Shown here in pieces: positions 16,968-26,163 of a stretch of 64,000 nt of DNA (the stretch's first letter is position 1; each line of letters opens with the position of its first letter). This stretch comes from Corynebacterium gallinarum (GTDB taxonomy: Bacteria; Actinomycetota; Actinomycetes; Mycobacteriales; Mycobacteriaceae), in the NCBI RefSeq assembly GCF_014837045.1, contig NZ_JACSPR010000002.1, forward strand, positions 372,001 to 436,000. The letters run 5' to 3'. Under the pieces are notes generated by a model, which saw nothing but the letters and a program-made list of their open reading frames with translations, was not told where the DNA came from and ran no database searches. Made by a program: the position numbers and the translations under genes.

Positions 16968-18572
16968 ATGCGTTCATCCTCCTCGTTGACCTTCATGCGG
17001 GCGGGTGTGTGGCTGATTGTCATCGGCCTGTTCATCTCCCCGCTCGCCCTGGTGGTCAGCCTCGCCCTCGGCGGCAACCAGATCCCGCAGCTCATGCAGC
17101 AGGGTCTGGGTACCGCCGTGTGGAATTCCACCTACACCACGCTGCTGTCGGCGGCCGGGGCGGTGATCATCGGCACCGCCATCGCCCTGCTGTTGGACCG
17201 CACCAACGCCTATGGGCGTGGTGCCCTGCGTCTGTTCCTGCTCTCCCCGCTGCTGATCCCGCCGTTCATCGGGGCTATCGCCTGGCTGCAGTTGTTCGGC
17301 CCCAACCAGGGGCTCAACCGGTTCTTCGGCACCCAGCTGTGGGATATCTACGGCGCGGACGGGGTCACGGTGTTACTCATCGTGCACTCCTACCCCATCG
17401 TCTATGTGGTGATGGCCAATGCGCTGCGCCAGCTGCCCTCCGACCTGGAGCAGGCCGCGCGCATCTCCGGCGCCGGCACCGTGACGGTCCTGCGCACCAT
17501 CACCCTGCCGCTGCTGCGCCCGGCACTGCTGTCGGCGTTCACCCTGACCGCGGTGGCCAACCTCGCCGACTTCGGCATCCCCGCCCTGATCGGGTCCCCG
17601 GCGCGCTTTGAAACACTGGCCACCATGATCTACCGCTTCATGGAATCCGGCACGGTGGACAATCCCCTGCAGACGGTCTCCACCATCGGTGTGGTCCTGT
17701 TGTTCCTGGGTATCGCGGCGGTGGTGGCTGATTACCTGGTGTCCCTGCGTGCCACCACCCAGCTGCAGGACACCGGTGTCCCGCTCACCTTTGACCTGGG
17801 CAGGGCACGTTTACCGGTGACCATCGTCGCCTGGATCATCGCACTGGCCTTCACCCTCGCCCCGATCCTGGGCCTGGCCTACCGGGCGCTGCTGCCAGCC
17901 CCCGGTGTGCCCTTCACCCGGGAGACCATCACCCTGGGCAACTTCGAGGCCGCGCTGAACAACCCACGAGTGATCGAGGGGTTCACCAACTCGGTGACCC
18001 TGTCGGTGGCCGCGGCGGTCATCTGTGGTGTGCTCGGCTGGCTGGTCGGTCTGCTGGTCACCCGCACCCGCCATGTCACCAACACGCCGATGACCCTGGT
18101 GGTGCTGCTGCCCACCGCCCTGCCGGGCATGATCATCGGTGTGGGCTGGTTGATCCTGGGCCGCTACACCGATCTGTACAACACCCGCTGGATCATCCTC
18201 GGTGCCTATGTCTGTGCCTTCACCGCCCTGGTGCTGCAGGCGGTGCGGGCACCCCTGGCACAGTCGCCGCTGGCGATGGAGGAGGCCGCCCGCATCAGCG
18301 GCGCCGGCCGGGTGCGCGCGCTGCTGGGCACCACCGGGGCCATGACCATCCCGGCGGCGATCGCCGGTGCCGTGCTGGTCCTGGTCACCGCGGTGCGTGA
18401 GCTCACGGTCTCGATCCTGCTCATCGCGCCGGGCACCACCACCCTGGGTGTGCAGGTGTTCAACCTGCAGCAGGCAGGAAACTACAATCAGGCATCCGCG
18501 TTGTCGCTGATGTTCGCCCTCATCGGTATCGTGGCGCTCTCGGTCACGGTCCGGGGCCGGAAGGAGAGGTAG
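16968..18572 (+). CDS. ABC transporter permease, Fe(III)-type, two fused domains
   Basis: The 534-residue membrane protein contains two copies of the binding-protein-dependent permease domain, as in SfuB/FbpB. Each half carries an EAA loop: LEQAARISGAGTVTVLRTI and MEEAARISGAGRVRALLGT. About twelve membrane helices are expected. It forms the channel for the lipoprotein encoded just upstream and couples to the ATPase 5 bp downstream. The ATG at 16968 starts MRSSSSLTFMRAG; no strong ribosome-binding site is visible, consistent with translational coupling. Confidence 0.93.
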   Translation: MRSSSSLTFMRAGVWLIVIGLFISPLALVVSLALGGNQIPQLMQQGLGTAVWNSTYTTLLSAAGAVIIGTAIALLLDRTNAYGRGALRLFLLSPLLIPPFIGAIAWLQLFGPNQGLNRFFGTQLWDIYGADGVTVLLIVHSYPIVYVVMANALRQLPSDLEQAARISGAGTVTVLRTITLPLLRPALLSAFTLTAVANLADFGIPALIGSPARFETLATMIYRFMESGTVDNPLQTVSTIGVVLLFLGIAAVVADYLVSLRATTQLQDTGVPLTFDLGRARLPVTIVAWIIALAFTLAPILGLAYRALLPAPGVPFTRETITLGNFEAALNNPRVIEGFTNSVTLSVAAAVICGVLGWLVGLLVTRTRHVTNTPMTLVVLLPTALPGMIIGVGWLILGRYTDLYNTRWIILGAYVCAFTALVLQAVRAPLAQSPLAMEEAARISGAGRVRALLGTTGAMTIPAAIAGAVLVLVTAVRELTVSILLIAPGTTTLGVQVFNLQQAGNYNQASALSLMFALIGIVALSVTVRGRKER

Positions 18573-18577
18573 GCACA

Positions 18578-19627
18578 ATGTCCTCCATCACCATCACCGA
18601 TCTGTCGGTGACCTTCGCCGACGGCACGGTGGGGCTCGACCACGTCAACATCGATGTGCACCCGGAGGAGTTCGTGGTGCTGGTCGGCCCGTCCGGGTCC
18701 GGCAAGACCACCCTCTTGCGCACCGTCGCCGGGTTCATCGCCCCCTCGGGAGGCAGCCTCACCATCGCCGGTGAGGACATGACGCACGTCCCGCCGGAGA
18801 AGCGGCGCATGGGCATGGTGTTCCAGCAGCATGCGGTGTGGCCGCATATGTCGGTGGCGGGCAATGTGGCCTATCCGCTGAAAAGGGCGGGGATGGATCG
18901 GGCGTCGATAAGCAGGCGCGTGGAACGCGCACTCACGCTGGTGGGGCTCGACGGGTTCGGCAGGCGCTCACCGGCGAGCCTGTCCGGTGGGCAGCGCCAG
19001 CGGGTGGCGTTGGCGCGCGCGGTGGTCGCCGACCCCACCGTCCTGCTTCTCGACGAAGCCCTCTCCGCCCTCGACGAGCCCCTGCGCGACTCCCTGCGCC
19101 GCGAACTGGTCGCCCTGACCCGGCGCGAGGGGCTGACCACGGTGCATGTCACCCACGACCGCGCGGAGGCCATCGCGATCGCCGACCGGATCGTGGTGCT
19201 GGATCAGGGGCGTGTGCAGCAGATCTCCACCCCATCGGAACTCATCGAGGCGCCGGCGAGTGCCGCGGTGGCGTCCTTCATCGGTGACGCCACCCTGCTG
19301 CCGGCCACCATCGCCGGTGAACATGTGGAATGCTCGGTGCTGACCACCGCCTGGAAACGCGACCAGGTCCGGGAGATGGCCACCCTGCACCCGGGTGATG
19401 CCGCCACCATCGCGGTGACTCCCCTGACCGTCACCGTGGTCCCACCCGGCACCCCACGGTCCATCGAGGCGGTGATCACCTCGGTGCTCTTCGAGATCAC
19501 CTCCTACAGCATCACCGCCGAAACCTCCGGCGGGCAGAAATTCCGGGCGCAGGTCACGGGCACCACACCCCATATCGGTGAGACAATCGGACTGGAGATC
19601 GTTGAACCGCTGGTCTATCCGGCATAG
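18578..19627 (+). CDS. ABC transporter ATPase, Fe(III)-type
   Basis: The 349-residue cytoplasmic subunit has Walker A GPSGSGKTT (near residues 35-43), Q-loop FQQH, signature LSGGQRQRVALARA, Walker B VLLLDEALSALD and the switch His in VTHD. About 110 C-terminal residues form a TOBE-like regulatory domain, typical of FbpC-type ATPases. GGAGAGGTAGGC precedes the ATG. It completes the importer with the two genes upstream and is followed 16 bp later by a small L7/L12-like gene. Confidence 0.94.
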   Translation: MSSITITDLSVTFADGTVGLDHVNIDVHPEEFVVLVGPSGSGKTTLLRTVAGFIAPSGGSLTIAGEDMTHVPPEKRRMGMVFQQHAVWPHMSVAGNVAYPLKRAGMDRASISRRVERALTLVGLDGFGRRSPASLSGGQRQRVALARAVVADPTVLLLDEALSALDEPLRDSLRRELVALTRREGLTTVHVTHDRAEAIAIADRIVVLDQGRVQQISTPSELIEAPASAAVASFIGDATLLPATIAGEHVECSVLTTAWKRDQVREMATLHPGDAATIAVTPLTVTVVPPGTPRSIEAVITSVLFEITSYSITAETSGGQKFRAQVTGTTPHIGETIGLEIVEPLVYPA

Positions 19628-19643
19628 AGAAAGGACTCGTGTC

Positions 19644-19958
19644 ATGTTGCAGGCTCTATTCGGGGGCGGCCCCGACCGCGGGGAGATCGACCGGTTGCGG
19701 ATGCGGGTGGGCGAACTGGAGCGCACTGTCACCCGGCAGCAGCAAACCATCGACATGCTCATGGCTGAACTCGGGATGGAGGCCTCCTCCCTGCCCGCCT
19801 CGCTGCGCCGGGACCCCGATATCCTCCACCCCGAGGTGATCGCCCTGCTGCGCGAGCGCAGGGAGATCCCGGCCATCAAACGCCACCGTGAGCTGACCGG
19901 TGCGGGTCTGCGCGAGGCCAAGGAACTCATCGACCGGGAGAAGGGGAAATACCTCTAG
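19644..19958 (+). CDS. Small protein with coiled coil and ribosomal L7/L12 C-terminal-like motif
   Basis: The 104-residue product has an N-terminal stretch (LFGGGPDRGEIDRLRMRVGE on to LMAELGM) that looks like a coiled coil, and a C-terminal stretch AIKRHRELTGAGLREAKELI that closely resembles the helix-turn of the L7/L12 C-terminal domain (family pattern VRELTGLGLKEAKxLV). It is too short to be the stalk protein. GAAAGGA precedes the ATG at 19644; an earlier ATG at 19578 overlaps the ATPase gene and is unlikely. It follows the ABC operon by 16 bp. Its 3' end overlaps the convergent ctaG-like gene by 32 bp. The function is unknown. Confidence 0.75.
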   Translation: MLQALFGGGPDRGEIDRLRMRVGELERTVTRQQQTIDMLMAELGMEASSLPASLRRDPDILHPEVIALLRERREIPAIKRHRELTGAGLREAKELIDREKGKYL

Positions 19959-20721
19959 CGACGTTCGCTCGCAGCAGCAGTGGGCGTGGACCTGTGGTGT
20001 ACCACCCGGCGAATAACAACACGAGGATGATCACATCCACCACATCCCCGCCGTAGTACATCACCTGCGCACCCCTGCGGGCATCCTCCACCCCCACCCC
20101 GGCCGGCGGATAGGCGTACAACCATTTGCCCAATACCGAGTGCGCTGCGATGAAGGCCACCATGACACCGGCACGCACCCGGAAACCGGCACGATGCGGC
20201 TGGGGATCCGGGCTAATCATCGCCGCGGTGAACACCACCCCGGCGATGATGACATGCAGATGCACCAGCACATGAACGGTCAGCGAGGCATGCATGAGGT
20301 GGAATAACGCCGTGGTGTAGAGCACCCACAGCCCCCCGGCGTTGAGCAGCGCCGCTGTCACCGGATGCGAGAGCACCCGGACCGGCCGTGAACCCAGCAC
20401 CCGGGTGAGCAGGCGGGCCAGGCCGGTGGGTAGGACCCGCAGCGCCAGGGTGATGGGGGCAGCCAGCACCAGCAGCAGCGGCCCGATCATGCCGATTAGC
20501 AGGTGCACCCACATGTGTTCGGTGAATCCGGTGGTGGCTGCCTGTACCAGTGGCCCGATCATGCCCGCCGCGATAGACACCAGCCCGCCTGCCCAGAGGA
20601 TGCTGCGCCACACCGGCCAACCCCCATCGAGCCGCCGGGCGGAGAACCCATAGGCCAGGCCTGCTGCCACCAGCAGGAGGGCGACGATGATCTCCACCTG
20701 ATGATGGTGGTCATGTCCCAT
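19927..20721 (-). CDS. CtaG-like membrane protein (caa3-type cytochrome oxidase assembly family)
   Basis: The 264-residue protein has about seven membrane helices and the CtaG pattern: TTGFTEHMWVHLLIGMIGPLLLVLAAP near residues 60-90, and LTVHVLVHLHVIIAGVVF near 145-165 with clustered histidines that could bind copper. The family is associated with assembly of the copper centre of cytochrome oxidases. The N-terminus MGHDHHHQVE is histidine-rich. It overlaps the DUF2243 gene upstream by 11 bp, so the two are translationally coupled. Confidence 0.87.
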   Translation of the reverse strand: MGHDHHHQVEIIVALLLVAAGLAYGFSARRLDGGWPVWRSILWAGGLVSIAAGMIGPLVQAATTGFTEHMWVHLLIGMIGPLLLVLAAPITLALRVLPTGLARLLTRVLGSRPVRVLSHPVTAALLNAGGLWVLYTTALFHLMHASLTVHVLVHLHVIIAGVVFTAAMISPDPQPHRAGFRVRAGVMVAFIAAHSVLGKWLYAYPPAGVGVEDARRGAQVMYYGGDVVDVIILVLLFAGWYTTGPRPLLLRANVARGISPSPGR

Positions 20722-21235
20722 GCAGAAGATCCCTGTTCAACCGGTGGTAGCGGGTTAACCACAGGCCGGCCAGGCCGATGATGATCAGCACCACTGCGCT
20801 GCCGATCCACACCAGATCGTAGACAAACAGATCCACCCCGTAGCGGATCTGGTGAATACCCAGGATCTTGTGGTTGACCAGCCCGTCGAAAAGTTGGAAC
20901 ACGCCGACGCCCAGGGTCACCGCCGCGGCCCACCTACCCCAGGGCACCCGGATGTGTTGGCGTACCCCAGCCAGCATGAACAACCCCCACACCGTGATCA
21001 GCCAGGTCAGGGCATGGAAGATGCCATCGGAGAGCAGGGCGATGCGGGTGGTGGACAGGTCATAGAAATGGTGCCACTGCAGGCCCAGGTGGAAGACGAA
21101 CAGATCGATGATCGACCCGGCGATACCGCAGCCGAAGAGGAATCCGGAGATGATCATCCGGCGGTCCAGTCGGAAACTGGTGTAGCGACTGTCGTGGAGA
21201 CGGTCCGTGACAGGGCCGGGCTGATGGTCGGTCAT
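20711..21235 (-). CDS. DUF2243 family membrane protein
   Basis: The 174-residue product has four membrane helices and the DUF2243 pattern: GFLFGCGIAGSIIDLFVFHLGLQWHHFYD near residues 31-59, DGIFHALTW, GVFQLFDGLVNHKILGIHQIRYG, and a final helix. Conserved histidines and acidic residues sit within or at the ends of the helices. The biochemical role of the family is unknown. It overlaps and precedes the ctaG-like gene, and this pairing suggests a shared role in oxidase or copper biology. Confidence 0.87.
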   Translation of the reverse strand: MTDHQPGPVTDRLHDSRYTSFRLDRRMIISGFLFGCGIAGSIIDLFVFHLGLQWHHFYDLSTTRIALLSDGIFHALTWLITVWGLFMLAGVRQHIRVPWGRWAAAVTLGVGVFQLFDGLVNHKILGIHQIRYGVDLFVYDLVWIGSAVVLIIIGLAGLWLTRYHRLNRDLLHGT

Positions 21236-21328
21236 GGAGGGTCACGCTCCTTTTCGACGCCGGGGACAGCGGAGCCTGGTGTGATAGCTGCCACAGTACC
21301 AGCGGTGTCATCCGGGAGACCGGGCACA

Positions 21329-21371
21329 GAAAAACCGCCTGCCCCGGGCGAAATTCCCGGGGGCAGGCGGT
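21329..21371 (-). terminator. Rho-independent terminator of the qsu operon
   Basis: A strong hairpin has arms ACCGCCTGCCCCGGG (21334-21348) and its complement at 21356-21371 with one bulged base. Read on the minus strand it is followed by TTTTT. It begins 13 bp after the qsuD stop, so it ends the qsuABCD transcript. Confidence 0.85.
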
Positions 21372-21383
21372 GACAGGACAGTT

Positions 21384-22238
21384 CTACAGTGACAGGAACG
21401 TTGCGCGCATCCGCTCCACATCGGGCTCCAGCCCGGTGAACAGACGGAAGGCGTCAACCGCCTGGTGGATCGCCATGCGGGTGCCATCCAGGGTGCGGCA
21501 ACCCAGCTCGCGGGCGTCCTTGAGCAGCTGCGTCTCGATCGGCATGTACACCACATCGCCCACCCAGTGGCGGGGGGTCAGGCACGAGGTGTCGAAGGCG
21601 GTGCCCGGGTGGGCGAGCATGCCCATCGGGGTGGCGTTGACCACGCCGTCAGCGGCGGCGATGGCTTCCTCCACGCCACGGGCATCGATGCCGTGAACAG
21701 CTTCGCGGCCGATGGCGGAGTTGATGGCGTCGGCAAGCGCCTGGGCACGAGCCGGATCCAGGTCCGCCACCTGCAGCTGCTCCACCCCGTGGGTGACCAG
21801 GGAGTAGGCCACGGCATTACCCACGCCGCCGGCCCCGACCTGCACCACGGTGGTCATGGTGGCATCGGGTAGGCCCTCCTCCAGTCCGCGGGCGAACCCG
21901 GTGACATCGGTGTTGTGTCCGCTCGTTCGACCGTCCTCACCAATGACGACGGTGTTGACCGCACCCAGCTGGGCGGCCTGCTCGGAGACCTCATCCAGCA
22001 GCGGCAGGACCGCCTGCTTGTAGGGGTGGGTGATGTTGAGGCCGTTGAAACCGGTGGAGCGGGCGGCGTCGAGAAGCTCCTGGAGAGAGCGACCACGGGC
22101 ACGGTCGGTGAGGGTGTCGATGCGGCGGTAGACGGTGGCCGCGCCCTGGGCGAGGCCCTCCGCCTCGTGCATGGCCGGGGTGCGGGAGAGGGAGATGTCC
22201 TCGCCGATCAGTCCGAGGAGAATGCTGTCGTGGTTCAT
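21384..22238 (-). CDS. qsuD: Quinate/shikimate dehydrogenase
   Basis: The 284-residue AroE-family enzyme oxidises quinate or shikimate with a nicotinamide cofactor. Visible motifs are SLSRTPAMHEAE near residues 16-27 (the shikimate-binding SxS site with Ser-Arg-Thr), GLNITHPYKQ with the catalytic Lys, the nucleotide-binding VGAGGVGNAVAYSLV, and NATPMGM. The ATG at 22238 was chosen because the frame upstream adds 81 residues overlapping qsuC without homology. It is the last gene of the qsu operon, and its start overlaps the qsuC stop by 4 bp. Assignment to QsuD rather than biosynthetic AroE rests on the cluster. Confidence 0.9.
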   Translation of the reverse strand: MNHDSILLGLIGEDISLSRTPAMHEAEGLAQGAATVYRRIDTLTDRARGRSLQELLDAARSTGFNGLNITHPYKQAVLPLLDEVSEQAAQLGAVNTVVIGEDGRTSGHNTDVTGFARGLEEGLPDATMTTVVQVGAGGVGNAVAYSLVTHGVEQLQVADLDPARAQALADAINSAIGREAVHGIDARGVEEAIAAADGVVNATPMGMLAHPGTAFDTSCLTPRHWVGDVVYMPIETQLLKDARELGCRTLDGTRMAIHQAVDAFRLFTGLEPDVERMRATFLSL

Positions 22239-22696
22239 TGCTGTGCTGCTGTCCTTTGAAGATGGTTGGTGGCGAGGATATCCACGGCGAAGCCGTACCC
22301 GTCCACGCCGGCACCGGCGATGACGGCCGTGGCAGCCGGGGAGATATAGGAATGGTGGCGGAAGCTCTCCCGCGCGTGCGGGTTGCTGATGTGTACCTCC
22401 ACGGTAGGCAGCTCGGAGGCCTTCACTGCATCGAGCAGTGACACGGAGGTGTGGGTGAGCCCACCTGGGTTGAGCACACACCCGAGGTGGGTGCCCCGGG
22501 CGCGGTGCAGGGCGTCGATGAGATCGCCCTCGTGGTTGCTCTGCACCGCATCCACTTCAAGGCCGTGGTGTGCAGCCCGTGCACGGACCAGTTCCACCAC
22601 ATCATCTAAGGTGGCATGTCCGTAGATCCCCGGTTCGCGTAGGCCCAACATATTCAGGTTGGGGCCGTTGAGCAGCAGAATCCTGCCCGTCATCAT
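22235..22696 (-). CDS. qsuC: 3-dehydroquinate dehydratase, type II
   Basis: The 153-residue product is a type II dehydroquinase. The motif LLLNGPNLNMLGLREPGIYG near residues 6-25 contains the catalytic tyrosine and loop arginine. QSNHEGDLIDALH, NPGGLTHTSVSLLDA and VEVHISNPHARE complete the active site. It interconverts dehydroquinate and dehydroshikimate. GAAAGGA lies 5 nt before the ATG at 22696; a second ATG follows directly. It is in the middle of the qsu operon between qsuB and qsuD and probably also supplies the aromatic pathway. Confidence 0.93.
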   Translation of the reverse strand: MMTGRILLLNGPNLNMLGLREPGIYGHATLDDVVELVRARAAHHGLEVDAVQSNHEGDLIDALHRARGTHLGCVLNPGGLTHTSVSLLDAVKASELPTVEVHISNPHARESFRHHSYISPAATAVIAGAGVDGYGFAVDILATNHLQRTAAQQ

Positions 22697-22729
22697 CAGT
22701 GTCCTTTCTCGGTGGTGTCTCATCTGGTC

Positions 22730-24598
22730 CTACCGCGGAACCCCGCGCTCAGCGTCGCGGATCGTACGGTACTGGGCGGCGAGCCGCACCGGTGCGTTGG
22801 TCTCGCCCCAGCCGGTGAAACCACCCCGGCGTTCCACCACCTCGATGAACATGGTGCCCAGGGTGCGGGTGTAGAAGTGGAGGAATTCCCCGCCGGTGTC
22901 ATCGCGGTCATAGAGCAGGTTGTTCTCGCGCAGCAGATCCAGGAACTCCGGGTCGAGATCAAAACGTGCCTGCAGATCCTCGAAGTAGTTCTCCGGAACG
23001 GGGAGGAACGCCAGGCCACGCTTGCGTGCCCTGCGGGCCACAGCGATGATATCGGTGGTGGTCAGCGCGATGTGCTCGGGGTAGGCGGCGTCCAGGAAAT
23101 CACCCTGTTCCCCGTCCTCGGGGGCGATGCTGAGCAACAGGCGCACGGCGTCATTGGGTGAGCTCATCACCTGGTTACTGATCAGGCCGATGGGGCTGGG
23201 GAACTCATCGCGGTCGCGGGCCTCCAGTGCCATGAGGGAGGTGTAGAAGAGGATGGACTCGTCGAAGTGCTGCCAGGGCTGGGCGAGGTTGATGTGGTCA
23301 ATCCCGGTGATGAGGCTGGCGGACACCCGTTCTGCTTTTTCCACACCGAACTCATCGAGCCAGGTGGGGAACCCGTCCGGGCTGACCTCACCGAAGAACA
23401 CCTCGGTGCCATCGGGGGCGTAGGCGCCCCGCAGGTCGGCCTCATCATCTTCGCGGGTCCGGGCGATGGTGCCCGCCTGGAGGAGCCGGGCGCGCTGCTG
23501 CGCGGAGGCCGGATCCGGGGTGGCGAAGCCGAGCCCGGTGATGGTGGTGGCGGCCCCGGTGGGGCCACGGTCACCGATGACGATGCGGACCGGTCCCTGG
23601 GTCCAGACCTGGAAGTCGGACTTGCTGCGGTGGTGTCCACCGAGCTGGAAGCCCAGCTGGTGGAGCACACGGATGGTCTCCCCCAGCCGTCCGGTGGAGA
23701 TCTCGAGGAAATCCACACCGGCGGGTTCTGCGACCTCGGGCAGCGGGGACAGCTCGAGGGCCACGTCGCGCTCGCCCTCGGCCAGGGCGTGCCAGGTCTG
23801 ATCTTCCAGCCAGCGCAGGGAACGTAGACCATCCACGGCGGTGCGGGCCACATCAGCCTTGCGGAAGGAGTCGTTGAAGATCTCCAGGGAGATCGGGCCG
23901 TCATATCCCGTGCGGGCGAGGTGGGTCATGACTTTCACCAGGTCGAAATCGCCTTCCCCGGGGAAGACCCGGTGGTGGCGGGACCAGGACAGGATGTCCA
24001 TGCTGAGCTTCGGGGCGTCGGCAAGCTGGACGAAGAAGATCTTCTCGCCCGGGATCTGCTCCACCGCGTCGGTGGACCACCCGCGGGAGAGGATGTGGAA
24101 GGTGTCCAGGCAGGTGCCCACCTGGGGGTGGTCGGCCATGTCGACGATGCGCTGGGCATGTTCGAAATCATTGACGAACCGCCCCCAGGCCAGTGCCTCG
24201 TAGGCGATGCGAACCTGGTAACGCTGCGCCAGATCCCCGGCGCGGCGCAGCTGGCTGGCGAAGAGTTCATCATCGTTGATGGTTGCGGTGCCGACATTGG
24301 AGCACAGCAGGATGGTGTCGATCCCCAGCCGGTTCATCAGTGCGAACTTCGCCTCCATGCGACGGAGATTCCGTACGAACTGCTCCTCCTCCACCCCCTC
24401 GAAATCCCGGAACGGCTGGAAGAGATCCAGGGTCAGACCCAGGTCTGCGGCCCGCTGCCGGATCTGCTCCGGGGAGTGGGGGGAGACGGTGAGGTCCTGT
24501 TCGAAGATCTCCACGCCGTCAAAACCGGCGTCGGCGGCGGCCCGGAGTTTCTCGGCGAGGGTTCCTGATAAACAGACTGTGGCGATCGACGTGCGCAT
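22730..24598 (-). CDS. qsuB: 3-dehydroshikimate dehydratase with HPPD-like C-terminal domain
   Basis: The 622-residue protein converts 3-dehydroshikimate to protocatechuate. Residues about 1-280 form a xylose-isomerase-like TIM barrel (SIATVCLSGTL, GFDGVEIFEQDL, GTCLDTFHI, LEIFND). Residues about 290-610 resemble 4-hydroxyphenylpyruvate dioxygenase, a VOC metal fold, with ITGIDHINLAQP and HIALTTTDI and a closing GFTGWGETN. This two-domain design is known for QsuB of C. glutamicum. The ATG shares an A with the qsuA stop (TAATG), so translation is coupled. Confidence 0.93.
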   Translation of the reverse strand: MRTSIATVCLSGTLAEKLRAAADAGFDGVEIFEQDLTVSPHSPEQIRQRAADLGLTLDLFQPFRDFEGVEEEQFVRNLRRMEAKFALMNRLGIDTILLCSNVGTATINDDELFASQLRRAGDLAQRYQVRIAYEALAWGRFVNDFEHAQRIVDMADHPQVGTCLDTFHILSRGWSTDAVEQIPGEKIFFVQLADAPKLSMDILSWSRHHRVFPGEGDFDLVKVMTHLARTGYDGPISLEIFNDSFRKADVARTAVDGLRSLRWLEDQTWHALAEGERDVALELSPLPEVAEPAGVDFLEISTGRLGETIRVLHQLGFQLGGHHRSKSDFQVWTQGPVRIVIGDRGPTGAATTITGLGFATPDPASAQQRARLLQAGTIARTREDDEADLRGAYAPDGTEVFFGEVSPDGFPTWLDEFGVEKAERVSASLITGIDHINLAQPWQHFDESILFYTSLMALEARDRDEFPSPIGLISNQVMSSPNDAVRLLLSIAPEDGEQGDFLDAAYPEHIALTTTDIIAVARRARKRGLAFLPVPENYFEDLQARFDLDPEFLDLLRENNLLYDRDDTGGEFLHFYTRTLGTMFIEVVERRGGFTGWGETNAPVRLAAQYRTIRDAERGVPR

Positions 24599-26160
24599 TA
24601 GCGGTAGGACTCCTGTGCATCATGGTTGTCAGTGTTTTCCTGGGAGGTGGCACCGGCATGCACGCCGGGGTTCCTGCCCGTACGGGTCACCGATCCATCA
24701 GCACCCACCACGACGGTGGTCGGGCGTCCGGCGACGGTGGTGACACCGGCGCGGGCGAGGTCTGCTGCCTCACCACGGGCAAGGTGCAGGGCATCAATCT
24801 CATCGAGGTTGAGGTCCCTGGTCTCCTTGGCGGTCAGGGCGGCACCCGCAGCGACGAGGCAGACCACGCCGACGAAGATGGCGACCTGTACCCAGTTGTC
24901 ACCCTCGGTACCGGCCAGCAGGGAGGCGATGACCGGGGCGAAGCCACCGGAGACGGCGAAACCGATCTGGGTGCCCAGCGCCAGGCCGGTCACACGCACC
25001 GAGGTGGGGAACATCTCGGCGTAGAAGGCCGGCCATACCGCATTGGACATGGAGTACAGCAGTCCGGACATCACAATGCCCATGATGAAGATCATGGCCC
25101 AGTTACCGGAATGGATGGCCCCCAGGTAGCCGTTCATGGCCAGGCCGGCACCGAGAGCACCGAGGATGAAGACGGGGCGGCGACCGAAGCGGTCCGCCAA
25201 TGCACCGGAGAACGGGATGGCCAGCAGGGCGACCAGGTTGGCCACCACGGGCACCAGCAGCATGGTGGAGCGGTCGAGGCCGACCACGTTGGTGGCAAAC
25301 GATAGGGACCACACGGTGAAGACAACGTTGACGGAGTTGATCATGGCGGCCACGGCAACACGGGCGACGGCGGCCTTGTGGTACTTCAGGGTCATGGCCA
25401 GTGGGGACGGGCCACCAGCGATCTCCTGCTGGTTCTCACGGAAGGCCGGTGGCTCCTCCAGTCCACGGCGGATCAGGAAGGCGACGAGCACGACCACGGC
25501 GGAGAGCCAGAACGGCACACGCCAACCCCAGCTCAACAGGGCGTCCTCACTGAGGAAGATGGTGAAGGGGATGAAGACGGCCGTGGCCAGCAGGGTTCCG
25601 AACTGGGTGCCGTGCAGGGTCCAGCTGGCGGTGAGAGCGCGGCGGTGTTCGGTGGCGTGTTCCAGTGAGACCGAGATCGCACTGGATTGTTCACCCGAGG
25701 CGGACAGGCCCTGGATGATGCGGCAAAGGACCAGCAGCGCCGGGGCGAGGTAACCGACCTGGTCGAAGGTGGGCAGGCAGCCCACGAGGAAGGTGCTGGC
25801 TCCGATGAGGAACAGGCACAGCATGAGCACGAATTTACGGCCATAGCGGTCGGCGAGCGGCCCCATGATCAGCGCACCGAGCGGGCGGACAACGTAGGCC
25901 ACGCCGACGGTGGCCATGGAGGCCAGGATCGCGACACCCGGGGCGGTGTCCTCGGGGAAGAACAGCTGGTTGAGCACCAGGGCGGCGGCGGTTCCGTAGA
26001 CCGCGAAATCGTAGTACTCCAGTGCTGAACCGATCCAGCTGGAGAGCGCGGCCTTCTTCGGGGTCTTTACGGGGGCGGTACCGGACGCGGCATCCGGAGT
26101 GATGTTATCCCCGTTGTCGCGGGGATCCGGGTTCACAGAACCCTGTGTGTTCTTACTCAT
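24598..26160 (-). CDS. qsuA: MFS shikimate/quinate transporter
   Basis: The roughly 520-residue major facilitator has twelve predicted helices. The family loop motif is GPLADRYGRKFVLM after helix 2 and the second-half version is GALADRFGRRPVFI. It belongs to the metabolite:H+ symporter group (GSALEYYDFAVYGT, GLSASGEQSSAISV, the type seen in ShiA-like proteins). Two ATGs are adjacent (26163 and 26160); the second is better spaced from GAGGAA. It is first in the qsu operon and faces the regulator qsuR across 351 bp. Uptake of shikimate or quinate is inferred from the family and the cluster. Confidence 0.9.
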   Translation of the reverse strand: MSKNTQGSVNPDPRDNGDNITPDAASGTAPVKTPKKAALSSWIGSALEYYDFAVYGTAAALVLNQLFFPEDTAPGVAILASMATVGVAYVVRPLGALIMGPLADRYGRKFVLMLCLFLIGASTFLVGCLPTFDQVGYLAPALLVLCRIIQGLSASGEQSSAISVSLEHATEHRRALTASWTLHGTQFGTLLATAVFIPFTIFLSEDALLSWGWRVPFWLSAVVVLVAFLIRRGLEEPPAFRENQQEIAGGPSPLAMTLKYHKAAVARVAVAAMINSVNVVFTVWSLSFATNVVGLDRSTMLLVPVVANLVALLAIPFSGALADRFGRRPVFILGALGAGLAMNGYLGAIHSGNWAMIFIMGIVMSGLLYSMSNAVWPAFYAEMFPTSVRVTGLALGTQIGFAVSGGFAPVIASLLAGTEGDNWVQVAIFVGVVCLVAAGAALTAKETRDLNLDEIDALHLARGEAADLARAGVTTVAGRPTTVVVGADGSVTRTGRNPGVHAGATSQENTDNHDAQESYR

Positions 26161-26163
26161 CAT

